64,000 nt of DNA from NCBI GenBank assembly GCA_035344155.1, contig DAORAL010000010.1:1-64000 (forward strand). The letters run 5' to 3'. Made by a program: the position numbers and the translations under genes. Source of the stretch: UBA1845 sp002338715. Lineage in GTDB: Bacteria; Planctomycetota; Phycisphaerae; UBA1845. The notes beneath the pieces are model-generated. The model saw only the letters and a program-made list of their open reading frames with translations, was not told where the DNA came from and did not search any database. Position 1 is the stretch's first letter; every line of letters starts with the position of its first letter. Below, one piece after another: positions 44,258 through 52,961 of the stretch.

Positions 44258-44291
44258 ACAGACAATCGGTATTGAATACGGAGCCGCAGTC

Positions 44292-44582
44292 GTGATCAAA
44301 CAGACCAAAACAAAGAAGTCCGCACGACTCGAAGCGCGCCTGCCCCAAAATGTGTACGCACTCCTGCAGCGGGCGGCGGAAGTTGAGGGACGAAGCATTT
44401 CTGATTTCGTCGTGTCAGCCGCCAAGGAAGCAGCCGAGCGCACGATCGCGCAACGCGAATTGATGCAACCGACCCTCGAAGATCAAATGCGCTTTGCCGA
44501 AGCGCTGCTCGACCCCGCACCACCCACACCGGCAATGAAGCGAGCGGCGGCTGCGCATAAAGAGCTTATCGACCCATCGTGA
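44292..44582 (+). CDS. DUF1778 (TacA-type) antitoxin
   Basis: A 96-residue antitoxin. The N-terminal half, KSARLEARLPQNVYALLQRAAEVEGRSISDFVVSAA, is a ribbon-helix-helix DNA-binding domain of the DUF1778 family; the C-terminal tail (LMQPTLEDQMRFAEALLDPAPPTP) is the part that wraps the toxin in TacA. GTG at 44292 is the start, with GGAG eight bases upstream. The stop overlaps the toxin GTG by 4 bases. Together they would bind the palindrome in the promoter. Confidence 0.88.
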   Translation: MIKQTKTKKSARLEARLPQNVYALLQRAAEVEGRSISDFVVSAAKEAAERTIAQRELMQPTLEDQMRFAEALLDPAPPTPAMKRAAAAHKELIDPS

Positions 44583-45118
44583 ATCGTCCGTTTCGCATTG
44601 AATCGCTCACCCAAGAGCGCGACCGCACCATGTTCAACTGTGGCGTCGAACCACTCAATGATTATTTTCAAGTTCGAGTCGGGCAGGACATGCGCCGCCG
44701 CGTCACTGCGTGCTACGTCGCGATCGACAACGCCACCGATCAAATCGCCGGTTACTACACGCTCGCGGCATTCGGTATCGTGATAACTGAATTGCCGCCA
44801 GATCTCGCCAAGAAGCTGCCGCGCTACCCGACCGTCCCAGCCGTCAAGGTCGGCCGCCTTGCTGTCGACATGAATTACAAAGGCAAGAAATTGGGCGGCG
44901 CCATGCTGTTCGATGCCATCAGCCGAACCTGTAAATCAGGCATCGCCGCGTACGCATTGGTCGTCGACGCGAAAGATGAAAACGCAGCCGCGTTCTACGA
45001 GCACTTCGGATTTCAACGTTTCAAAGACGAACCACAAACCCTGTTCATTCCGATTGGCTCCGCGCTGAAGAAACTCGCGGGGAATTGGAGACCCCTAGCG
45101 CAAACAACGGCCTCTTAA
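44579..45118 (+). CDS. GNAT-family (TacT-type) toxin
   Basis: A 179-residue acetyltransferase toxin. Known relatives such as TacT and AtaT acetylate the amino group of charged tRNA and stop translation. FNCGVEPLNDYFQVRVGQD is the family N-terminal signature, VGRLAVDMNYKGKKLGGAMLFDAI the acetyl-CoA-binding motif, and DAKDENAAAFYEHFGFQRF the closing motif with the active-site Tyr. Starts GTG, coupled to the antitoxin. Its stop overlaps that of the convergent lipoprotein gene. Functional unless mutated in unseen ways. Confidence 0.88.
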   Translation: MNRPFRIESLTQERDRTMFNCGVEPLNDYFQVRVGQDMRRRVTACYVAIDNATDQIAGYYTLAAFGIVITELPPDLAKKLPRYPTVPAVKVGRLAVDMNYKGKKLGGAMLFDAISRTCKSGIAAYALVVDAKDENAAAFYEHFGFQRFKDEPQTLFIPIGSALKKLAGNWRPLAQTTAS

Positions 45119-45945
45119 CGATCGGCGTAACCCTCCTGCCCAACAGTCCAATCTGCAGGGACGAAGCGCCGGCCATACTTCGCCCGAACTTGACTGTAAA
45201 TGTATTCGACAGCGATTTGCGCTCCAAGTCGGCGATCGCCGTAAACGCATCCTTTGACTTGACCGGCGTTTTGCTCGAAGTACGGGTCACCGTAAACCGC
45301 TTGAACTTGTTCTGGAGTCATCCCCCATTGAATATTCGCGGGCGCCAACTTTGCTTTGAGGTGCTGTCTTTCCTTATCGCGCTCCTTGGTTTTGATGTGG
45401 TCGTCGATTCCGTAGATTAAAAGCGGCGGCGCAATAACTGACGCAGCGATTGCCGGAATCAGGACATTGGGAATTGCATCAGGGCGTCCCGGATGTCGCT
45501 CTTTTGCGAATTCGACGAGTTGATCGCCGATGAGCGTGTCGCAGTTGAGAATATGCACCAGACGGTTTCTCGGATTCGCCGGGTCCAGCTTGCTTGAACT
45601 GGGCCGGTCTTTTCCGGTGATCTTGACCCTTTCTCCCCATTGCACGGGAGAAACCTGCCGCAGCTTTCCATCGCGAAAGATCATGAACACGCGGCCATTG
45701 GTCGAACCGATCGCGTATTCCAAACCAAGCAATTCTCCCCTGTCCGATTGAGCCTGAAACCCAAACTCGCCAGCCGCGCCGGTCATCGCGTGAATTTCAT
45801 CAACCGAATCGCCAAGTTGAATCCGCCCCGCGTCCTCGATGGAAATGAACAGATCAGGATCGAGCTTCTGCACGCAGCCGTGCGCGCACAGAACCGAAAA
45901 CACAAAGAGGACACTTCGCATGACCATTGCATTGCTGCCAGTCAT
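45115..45945 (-). CDS. Putative lipoprotein with two SmpA/OmlA-like motifs
   Basis: A 276-residue protein. The N-terminal signal VLFVFSVLCAHGC suggests a lipoprotein, with Cys near 24. Two segments look alike: RIQLGDSVDEIHAMTGAAGEF (about 40) and IQWGMTPEQVQAVYGDPY (about 225); both resemble the start of BamE/OmlA-like folds, which pair a helix after GxSxxEV with a strand. A possible transmembrane helix lies at about 160 (IPAIAASVIAPPLLIYG). Start at ATG 45945 has GGAGG nine bases upstream. Function unknown. Confidence 0.6.
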   Translation of the reverse strand: MTGSNAMVMRSVLFVFSVLCAHGCVQKLDPDLFISIEDAGRIQLGDSVDEIHAMTGAAGEFGFQAQSDRGELLGLEYAIGSTNGRVFMIFRDGKLRQVSPVQWGERVKITGKDRPSSSKLDPANPRNRLVHILNCDTLIGDQLVEFAKERHPGRPDAIPNVLIPAIAASVIAPPLLIYGIDDHIKTKERDKERQHLKAKLAPANIQWGMTPEQVQAVYGDPYFEQNAGQVKGCVYGDRRLGAQIAVEYIYSQVRAKYGRRFVPADWTVGQEGYADR

Positions 45946-46013
45946 GAGAAGTGTCCTCCGATGTTGCGAGCGCCCAAATGGCACTCTTAATCAACTATCC
46001 AAATGCATGCGAC

Positions 46014-49000
46014 CTACGGGCCGGCGAGGAACGATGACAGCACCGCCCAGTCGGCGAGGTCGATGTCTTCGTTCGGCAGCGCCAGGTTACCGCAACTGCA
46101 TTCCGGCTGCTGACCCTTTCCAGCGCCGAAGCACTGCGTGAACGCCGAAAGGTCGACGAGGTCCCAGTCACCGTCGGCATCGTAGTCGCCCGGCGTCAGG
46201 CACGCGGTCGTGTTGATGCCCCAGATCTCGATGTCGTCGATGTTCCAGCCGTGGTACGTCACCGAGGTATCGGTCGTACCCATCGTCCAGCGAATCAGCA
46301 CGTTGGGCTGACCGTCGGCGACGGCTGAGATGTCATACGTCTGGAGCGACCAGGCACTTTCATTGAGCGACGGACCGGTGTGATTCCAGATCGTCGTCCA
46401 GTTCGAACCGTCATTCGAGATTTCCACCTTGGCGTGGTCGTAAGTCGCCGACTCAACACCGAGCCACCGCTGGAATCGAAGTTCGGCTTCTGCGACGTTG
46501 GTGCAATCAATCGGCGTCGTCGTCAAACGCTCCTCGCTCATGTTGTTGGTGTATTCACCGTTGAGGTTGAACCCATAGACGTTGATACCCGTGAAACCGC
46601 CAGCCGGGTCGCCATCGATCGCCTGCGGTTTGCCATAGGCCCACATGTCTTCGGTCGTCCAACCGGGATTCGTATCGAGCGGCCAGAAGTAAATCTGCCC
46701 CGGCCCACCGACGAGAATATCCACCGTCGCGGTCGTCGAATCGCCGCCATCCGGCGCAATGCCGCCGTCATTGGCTTTGAACGTGAACGAATCCAACCCG
46801 GAGTAACCCGGATCGGGCGTGTATTCCAACTGGGTTCCACCGCCCACCATCGTATACGGCAGGTCGCCGGGAACGATGACGTGGTTGTCACCGTTGTCGC
46901 GAAGGTCGCCTTGCGGCAACGTCAAAATGATCGTGGCCACCGCGCCGGGAACTTCGGGCAGACCGTCGTCGTCGACTTCCAGGTCAATGGTCAGCGGTGT
47001 GTTCTGCGCGGTCTGCAACGATGCACTCGACGCAAACGGCGGACGCGGTCCGCATGATCCAACACCCGACAGGTCCGTCGCAAGGAAGTCCGGATCGAGT
47101 CCAGCACCAGCCGACAAACCCGCAATCGCATCGGCGATATCCACCTGCAGGTAGCTCAACGTGATGCGGCCGTCGTAGAACATTTCAATCTGGAACGTGT
47201 TCGAGTTCGACGTCGAAATCTCCGACACGTCGTCATACGTCACCACCGCACGGTCGGGCAGCGACTTGTAGCTGATCGTACCGCCGATCGTCGGATTGAT
47301 GTCATCCCAGACCGCCGAAATGCGCGGCTCGCCAAAGTGCTCTTCAAACGTCTCCGTGTAATCACTGTCCGACGCATCGAACGTCAGGTTACCGTTGGCG
47401 TTGATATACACCGTGTTGTGCGCCGTACCGTAAAGCAAGATCGGTTGCGCCGGCGCGAACGATGAGTTGCCGTCGTCCGAAAGCGAAACGCTCGTACCGC
47501 CAGCCGGATCCGTCGGTAGCGACACGATCGACTCGATACACGCATCGTAGAAATCATTCGAACCATTTGGCGTGAATGTGATCTTGCTGTTCTGGATGTC
47601 CAGGCCAGCCGCAAACTGCTCGGTGAAGAAGTCCGGAACTTCAGGCGTCGTGAAGCTGTAGCACGCACTGCCGTTGTCGTCGGTGGCGCTGTTACCGGCT
47701 TCATCCGATGCGGACACGCTGAAGAAGTACGTCGTATCATCCGTCAAACCAGTCAAACCGAACGCATGCGCCGTCGCCAGTCCGCCGCCAACCGATTCAG
47801 TCAGCGCCCCACAAGACAGGCCATAGTTGACCGTACCGAAGCTTGACTCATCCGTATCAAACGAAAGCGCCGCGTCACGCGGATTCACCGTACCCACCTG
47901 CACATTGCTGATCACCGGCGGCGTGCAGTCCACGACAGCCACATCGGTCACCACAACGTTCACACCGCCATCACCGTCATCGGCATCGATGTAGGTCAGC
48001 GTCACCGTATCGCCAGCCGTCACCTGAATCACGCCGGCTCCATCCACCGTGCTGAATCCGATCGTCGCCACGAATGCGGCACTAGCCCCCGCCGTCTCGG
48101 TGAGAATCACCGTCTCACCCGTCGGTTCGGTGCTCGATGCCACTTCGACGCTGACAGTTTCGATGACGAGATCATCCGTATTAAGTCCGCAGTCGATCAC
48201 CGTCAGGATGCCTTCGCTTTCGCAGGCGTACTTCGTCCGATCCAAACGCGCCAGTCCCGCATCGCTGCAATTGACCAGCACCGGGTTGGCTGCCACCGAG
48301 AACGGCTGAGGTCCTTGCGGCACGTTGAAACCAACGACATCGACGCGCCAGGCGCCGGCCATCGGCGTCCCAACAGTCACCTGCTCAATATTGTTGACAT
48401 GGTCTTCGGCATTTTGAACCGCGGGCGTCGCCGGGCTGGCCGGGTTCAGCGTCCACGGGAAGTGGCGAACGCCATTGGGATCGTACACCTGCAAATCCAG
48501 GTCGTTGACGAGAACCGGATTGACGTTGGGCGTACCGGGCACGTCGTCCCACGCCAGCGTCACGCGCAGCTCGGGATCGCCGGGGCTCACCACGATCACC
48601 AGCGAGTAAGTGTCACCTTGTGACACAGTCTCCTCGACGAAGTTCTCCGCACGCACCAGGTTGATCGCCGGTTCAATACGCACCGAACCATAACCCGTCT
48701 TGTAGTCGGGTCCGACCTGCTCAATATCGACAGCCGTGTTCGCGAAGATCGCCTTCAGCGTCGAGTTGCGGAAGTCCGGTTCACCCGGGAACTGGGCGCG
48801 ATAGTCCTGCAAGAGCAACGCGCTCAGACCGGCGATCGTCGGCGACGCCATCGACGTTCCGCACTTACCGGTATATCCGCCCGAACTGCTCGTCGAGGTC
48901 ACGTCAAAGTCGTCGTTGGACTGACATCCCGGTCCCGCGATGTCCGGCTTGAGTCGGCCGTCATCGACCGGTCCCCAACTGGTGAAACTTGTCACCGAGT

Positions 49001-50357
49001 CGTCGTTTGAATTCAACGCACCAACGGTGATGTGGTTTTTCGCACCAGCCGGCGGAGCGGTCGTGTTGTACAAATCACCGCAGCGTGTGGTCTGACGCTC
49101 GTTACCGTTCGCCCAGACAATTCGCATGGGGTTGCCAAGGCTGCCGCGTGCAATCGCGTCGATCAATGCGCCGCACACGCCATAGTCACCGGTCCACTCG
49201 CACGGATAACCGTTCGGAGCCGTATTCGTTCCGATCGAGTTGTTCGAGATGTCCGCACCGAAGGTGTTGATCGCTTCGTTGTAGTCGGCTTCGAGGTCGC
49301 CCGGATCGGTGTAAAGGAAACCGGGGCTGAGTCCGCCCGGCTGCTCGAATCCGTATGATTCGATGGTCACCGCGGGGGCCATCCCGCGATACAACCCACT
49401 GCTGCCCGCACCGTTTCCACCGATGGTGCCGGCCACGTGCGTGGAGTGGTCCGAAACGCCGGAGCTGTCACGAACCGTTGCCCGGCCGCCGAAGTCCGGG
49501 TGCGAAGCCAACACCTCGCCACCGTCGTAAACCAGCACGCTGACGCCCGAACCATCGAGGTTGTAGGGAGCCGCTTGCACGATGTCCGCACCAGTGATGG
49601 CGCGGTTGCTGTTGTTCATCTCGCTGAACTGCGGGAGGGGCGGTTCCATGTACTGCACCGCATCTTCATCAGCCAGCGCCTTGAGATTCTTCGCCGGCAT
49701 TTCCACGACGAAGCCGTTGATCGAACGCATGTATGACTGCACTCTGCCGCCATGGCTGCGAACCGTTTCGAGTCCGACCGTATCGAGCTTGATGTCCGGA
49801 TGGAACAGGACGTAAACCGCCACGACCATCTCGCGGTTGTCGTTGATCAGACGCGGGCTTTCCTCCTCCATCGGGTCTTTCGCACGCGGCGTCTTGGCGC
49901 CGTCGACGATCGCCCACTCGAAAACCTCGTCACGAATGATTGAAGGGTGAAGCTTCCAATCGCGCTCGATCGCCATCGATGCCCGAAGCGACGAAACCGC
50001 GCGAAGCGCATCCTGATTCACGCCTGCATCGTCAAACGCCGCGAAGTACGCGTTGTCGCCAACGTAGTTCAACAGCGACACGCCAGCCGCACTGAGCTTC
50101 GCACGCTGAGCGTCGGACAGCGGACCGTCAAACTGAACCACCACGTGCTTCTGCGCGGCGCGGTTTCCGGCTAAGACACTTAAGTCCGTCGCGGCTTCCT
50201 GCGCCGTCTTGAGCGTGGTCATCACCTCGCCCGATCGCCAACGGATCTTCGACGTGTCGTGACCCGCAACCTGTGCAAACACTGGTGACGCAACGACCAC
50301 CAGGCAAAGCGCAGCCGCACCGGCGCGCACGATCCCTGCAATTTTTTTCATGAACAT
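46014..50357 (-). CDS. Very large exported subtilase (S8) with multiple C-terminal modules
   Basis: A 1448-residue secreted serine protease. Signal peptide to about 28 (VFA), an inhibitor-like prodomain, then the S8 domain: Asp in VSVLVYDGG, His in HSTHVAGT, oxyanion Asn region and Ser in GTSMASPTIAG. C-terminal parts include a proprotein-convertase-like beta domain (about 590-690), two repeats of the fibronectin/Big type, a nidogen-like segment (QPILLYGTAHNTVYINANGN), a cadherin-like domain and a jelly-roll (TWNIDDIEIWGIN). The end is dockerin-like: DYDADGDWDLVDLSAF and NEDIDLADWAVL. It probably digests proteins outside the cell. ATG at 50357 is chosen for its GGAGG. Confidence 0.85.
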   Translation of the reverse strand: MFMKKIAGIVRAGAAALCLVVVASPVFAQVAGHDTSKIRWRSGEVMTTLKTAQEAATDLSVLAGNRAAQKHVVVQFDGPLSDAQRAKLSAAGVSLLNYVGDNAYFAAFDDAGVNQDALRAVSSLRASMAIERDWKLHPSIIRDEVFEWAIVDGAKTPRAKDPMEEESPRLINDNREMVVAVYVLFHPDIKLDTVGLETVRSHGGRVQSYMRSINGFVVEMPAKNLKALADEDAVQYMEPPLPQFSEMNNSNRAITGADIVQAAPYNLDGSGVSVLVYDGGEVLASHPDFGGRATVRDSSGVSDHSTHVAGTIGGNGAGSSGLYRGMAPAVTIESYGFEQPGGLSPGFLYTDPGDLEADYNEAINTFGADISNNSIGTNTAPNGYPCEWTGDYGVCGALIDAIARGSLGNPMRIVWANGNERQTTRCGDLYNTTAPPAGAKNHITVGALNSNDDSVTSFTSWGPVDDGRLKPDIAGPGCQSNDDFDVTSTSSSGGYTGKCGTSMASPTIAGLSALLLQDYRAQFPGEPDFRNSTLKAIFANTAVDIEQVGPDYKTGYGSVRIEPAINLVRAENFVEETVSQGDTYSLVIVVSPGDPELRVTLAWDDVPGTPNVNPVLVNDLDLQVYDPNGVRHFPWTLNPASPATPAVQNAEDHVNNIEQVTVGTPMAGAWRVDVVGFNVPQGPQPFSVAANPVLVNCSDAGLARLDRTKYACESEGILTVIDCGLNTDDLVIETVSVEVASSTEPTGETVILTETAGASAAFVATIGFSTVDGAGVIQVTAGDTVTLTYIDADDGDGGVNVVVTDVAVVDCTPPVISNVQVGTVNPRDAALSFDTDESSFGTVNYGLSCGALTESVGGGLATAHAFGLTGLTDDTTYFFSVSASDEAGNSATDDNGSACYSFTTPEVPDFFTEQFAAGLDIQNSKITFTPNGSNDFYDACIESIVSLPTDPAGGTSVSLSDDGNSSFAPAQPILLYGTAHNTVYINANGNLTFDASDSDYTETFEEHFGEPRISAVWDDINPTIGGTISYKSLPDRAVVTYDDVSEISTSNSNTFQIEMFYDGRITLSYLQVDIADAIAGLSAGAGLDPDFLATDLSGVGSCGPRPPFASSASLQTAQNTPLTIDLEVDDDGLPEVPGAVATIILTLPQGDLRDNGDNHVIVPGDLPYTMVGGGTQLEYTPDPGYSGLDSFTFKANDGGIAPDGGDSTTATVDILVGGPGQIYFWPLDTNPGWTTEDMWAYGKPQAIDGDPAGGFTGINVYGFNLNGEYTNNMSEERLTTTPIDCTNVAEAELRFQRWLGVESATYDHAKVEISNDGSNWTTIWNHTGPSLNESAWSLQTYDISAVADGQPNVLIRWTMGTTDTSVTYHGWNIDDIEIWGINTTACLTPGDYDADGDWDLVDLSAFTQCFGAGKGQQPECSCGNLALPNEDIDLADWAVLSSFLAGP

Positions 50358-50646
50358 AACCGAGAGTATCCTCCAGACCGCCAAGCGGTACACCCCAAAC
50401 GGAATGCAAGCGTGAAAATGAATGACCACCACAGCGAGATGAAATCAGACGGTGCGCAAACGAGCGTCCAAAACGAGACCGCCCCTGTGCCCGGGAAATT
50501 GCATCGCGCAAAGCTCGATGATACCGACCAAGCGCAACAGGAATCAAACGCCTTGTTGATGAATTGTGTGTCGAACTTGTTTCCAGCGAGACGTGCAGAA
50601 CGAAAAAGTGAGCGAAGTGGACGTTGCTGTCGTTCACAATGAAGAC

Positions 50647-50718
50647 AGCCGAGAAAGGGATTTGAACCCTCAACCTCAGCTTTACGAAAGCTGTGCTCTA
50701 CCGTTGAGCTATCTCGGC
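50647..50718 (-). tRNA. tRNA-Thr (anticodon CGT)
   Basis: 72 bases folding as a full cloverleaf on the minus strand. Acceptor GCCGAGA/TCTCGGC, D stem GCTC/GAGC, anticodon stem CAGCT/AGCTG with loop TTCGTAA, variable loop of five, T arm GAGGG-TTCAAAT-CCCTT. The anticodon CGT reads ACG. The discriminator base is T and CCA is not encoded. Confidence in identity is high. Confidence 0.95.
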
Positions 50719-50867
50719 GTAACGTCCTTGGCCACCCCGCGTTTTGCAAAACCCGCGCGGGCGGAATCTTTCGGACGGTTTCAATTATCGCATCCCACAA
50801 GCCGGTGTCAAAGTCGCTTGTCAATTGCCATTCGCCAAGTCGACAATGTGCGATAACATCGCGACTT

Positions 50868-51743
50868 ATGGACACCCTGATCGTCATCCTCATCGGCTTT
50901 GTAGCCGGCATCCTCGGCGGTTTGCTCGGGATCGGCGGAAGCATCGTCATGATCCCCGCCCTCACCGAAGCCCTCGGACCACGCCCCCACCTCTACCAAG
51001 CCGCCGCGATGATCGTCAACTTCTTCGTCGTCGCGCCCGCCCTCATCCAGCACGCCAAGGTCAAAGCCATCATCTTCCCCATCGTCCGCTCGATGGCCCC
51101 GTCGGCTGGCATCGCTGTTCTCGTCGGCGTCTGGACCAGCGAACTCGACATCTTCCGCGGACACGGGCAAGCCACCCTGATCCTCATGTTCGGCGTGTTC
51201 CTCCTCTGGGTGGCCGGTCGGCAGGTGATGGCAATCTGGTCCAACCCCATCCGCCCTGAAAATCAAGACGCCGATCAGTACCGCAACGGCTGGCGGGCTG
51301 CACTCTGGATCGGCGCACCGATGGGCTTTATCGCCGGATTGCTGGGCGTCGGCGGCGGGGTGATCTGCGTCCCGTTTCAGGTGCGGTTCCTTAAAGTCCC
51401 GCTGCGGCAGGCGATCGCCAACTCTGCCGCCACCATCCTCGTCCTCAGTCTGATCGGCGCGATCCTCAAGAACGCGGCATTGGTCACCAGCCACCACGAC
51501 ATCCACCTGATCGATTCACTGAGGCTGGCTGGCACCTTGATCCCACCCGCGATCGTCGGAAGCATGCTCGGCAGCAGACTCACCCACACGCTCCCGATCA
51601 AAATCCTGCGCGTCGCTCTCGTGCTCATCCTGCTTGCCGCCTCCGCGCGGATGATCGTCATCAGCCGTTCACTTTCAGCAAAGGAAGCCGCCGCAACCCC
51701 ATCGACCACCGCACAATCAAGCGACGTGCCATCCACCGAATAA
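50868..51743 (+). CDS. TauE/SafE-family permease
   Basis: A 291-residue membrane protein with about eight helices and the two-fold family repeats: FVAGILGGLLGIGGSIVMIPAL near the start and FIAGLLGVGGGVICVPFQVRFL in the middle. Such proteins export sulfite, sulfoacetate or related anions, but the substrate differs among members. The start at ATG 50868 is chosen because the first helix begins right after; the open frame upstream is not hydrophobic. Stand-alone; the tail after the last helix is Ser/Thr-rich. Confidence 0.85.
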   Translation: MDTLIVILIGFVAGILGGLLGIGGSIVMIPALTEALGPRPHLYQAAAMIVNFFVVAPALIQHAKVKAIIFPIVRSMAPSAGIAVLVGVWTSELDIFRGHGQATLILMFGVFLLWVAGRQVMAIWSNPIRPENQDADQYRNGWRAALWIGAPMGFIAGLLGVGGGVICVPFQVRFLKVPLRQAIANSAATILVLSLIGAILKNAALVTSHHDIHLIDSLRLAGTLIPPAIVGSMLGSRLTHTLPIKILRVALVLILLAASARMIVISRSLSAKEAAATPSTTAQSSDVPSTE

Positions 51744-51884
51744 GCCTGAATTTACTGCAAAAAATGCGCCGCACCGCTGTGCGCCGGGCATCACCAAACC
51801 AACCTCATCCAAGCAATTTACGTCGCTGGCCGATAGCGCAGTGAGCCAAACGTTGAAGGCACCGTATTGAAGGAGAAAGACCCC

Positions 51885-52085
51885 ATGATGGCTCGAAACA
51901 AGCACCGGTTATTGGTTCTGATGACAGGCGGATTGCTGACCTTGTCGATGGCAGGCGGATGCGCCCAAGCCGAGGAATTTCGGGCGATCGCTTCAGGGCA
52001 GGTGCAGTCCGGCCTGACGTCTATTGTGACCGGATTGATTGACGGCTTGTTCGCGGTGATCGAACCCGACGCGACGCCGGAATAA
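51885..52085 (+). CDS. Small lipoprotein
   Basis: A 66-residue lipoprotein. MMARNKHRLLVLMTGGLLTLSMAGGC is a signal with lipobox AGGC (Cys at 26), and a short tail ending VIEPDATPE. The tail has one weak hydrophobic segment (about 43-55). AAGGAG precedes the ATG pair. No family recognised. Confidence 0.7.
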   Translation: MMARNKHRLLVLMTGGLLTLSMAGGCAQAEEFRAIASGQVQSGLTSIVTGLIDGLFAVIEPDATPE

Positions 52086-52192
52086 ATCGAACCGCGATTC
52101 GATCGAAAAATGCGATTTTCAAATCCGCGCAGAAAGGGCAGATGCGCCTGCAATTACTGCGCGGTGCGGGTATTGGCCCGGTGGTCGACGAA

Positions 52193-52726
52193 CTAGGGCG
52201 CGACTTTTCCAAGGCGGACCATTCGCTCGGGACCGGTGCGGCTGTCGAATCGCTGGAACTCTTCCGCAACGATCTTGTACCCGCACTTGACGTAGCAATC
52301 GAGCGCGGGTTTGTTGTCCGGAAAAACCACCAACGAAACCTTCTTCGCCTTCTCGTCTTCAAACGCTTTTCGTGTGAGCAGGTCCGTCAACAGTCTCCCA
52401 AGACCTTCCCGCCGTCGTTGGCTGTCAATTAAGATATGACCAATCCAAAGGTGCGAGGGGTCGCCCTTCATGGGATTTAGTTCGCCATACCCGCAAGGGA
52501 TCGATTCCTGCGGCTGAAACAGCAAGAACGCCTTACCGGTCTTCTTGGTCCAATTCACGACCTTGACCGGGGTTAGCGGATGCGGGGTCCGGGGGGCAAG
52601 CCAGCGAAGTTCTGCCGGCGTCTGAACCCAGGACGCCACCACCGGCGCAAAGAGCGGATCAAACGCACGTAGTTCCCCGCAAATTTCCGGTTCTGTGTGG
52701 GCCACCCTACCAATCCCCGCGATCAT
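52193..52726 (-). CDS. GNAT-family N-acetyltransferase
   Basis: A 177-residue GNAT enzyme. The acetyl-CoA motif is HILIDSQRRREGLGRLLTDLL (the RRxGLG form) and the closing motif is NKPALDCYVKCGYKI. The first 50 residues, with WVQTPAELRWLAPRTPHPLTP, resemble a family where this segment folds over the active site. The substrate is unknown. It lies between two plus-strand genes. Start is not secure: no clear ribosome site. Confidence 0.8.
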   Translation of the reverse strand: MIAGIGRVAHTEPEICGELRAFDPLFAPVVASWVQTPAELRWLAPRTPHPLTPVKVVNWTKKTGKAFLLFQPQESIPCGYGELNPMKGDPSHLWIGHILIDSQRRREGLGRLLTDLLTRKAFEDEKAKKVSLVVFPDNKPALDCYVKCGYKIVAEEFQRFDSRTGPERMVRLGKVAP

Positions 52727-52961
52727 CCTGCCAACGGATGACGTCCTTTGGACACATACGAAGCACGTTTGCTGGCGTGATCAGCGGCAGGGCTGTCCTG
52801 AACCCGGACCGATAAAACCTCGGCAGCATCGCAACGGACAATCGGCGCGATTTTGGCGTCCGGCCCGATCCATCTTTTGCACGTCGCTGGCCCATTCCCG
52901 CGTTCTGGACGATAATGCGGATACACATGAACCCGCTTTGAGGCCCAAACGTAGTGAAGCA

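Noticed and set aside
50739..50770. Palindromic TTTTGCAAAA stretch near tRNA-Thr as an attachment site
   Set aside because: No integrase gene and no repeated copy of the tRNA 3' end found in the window.
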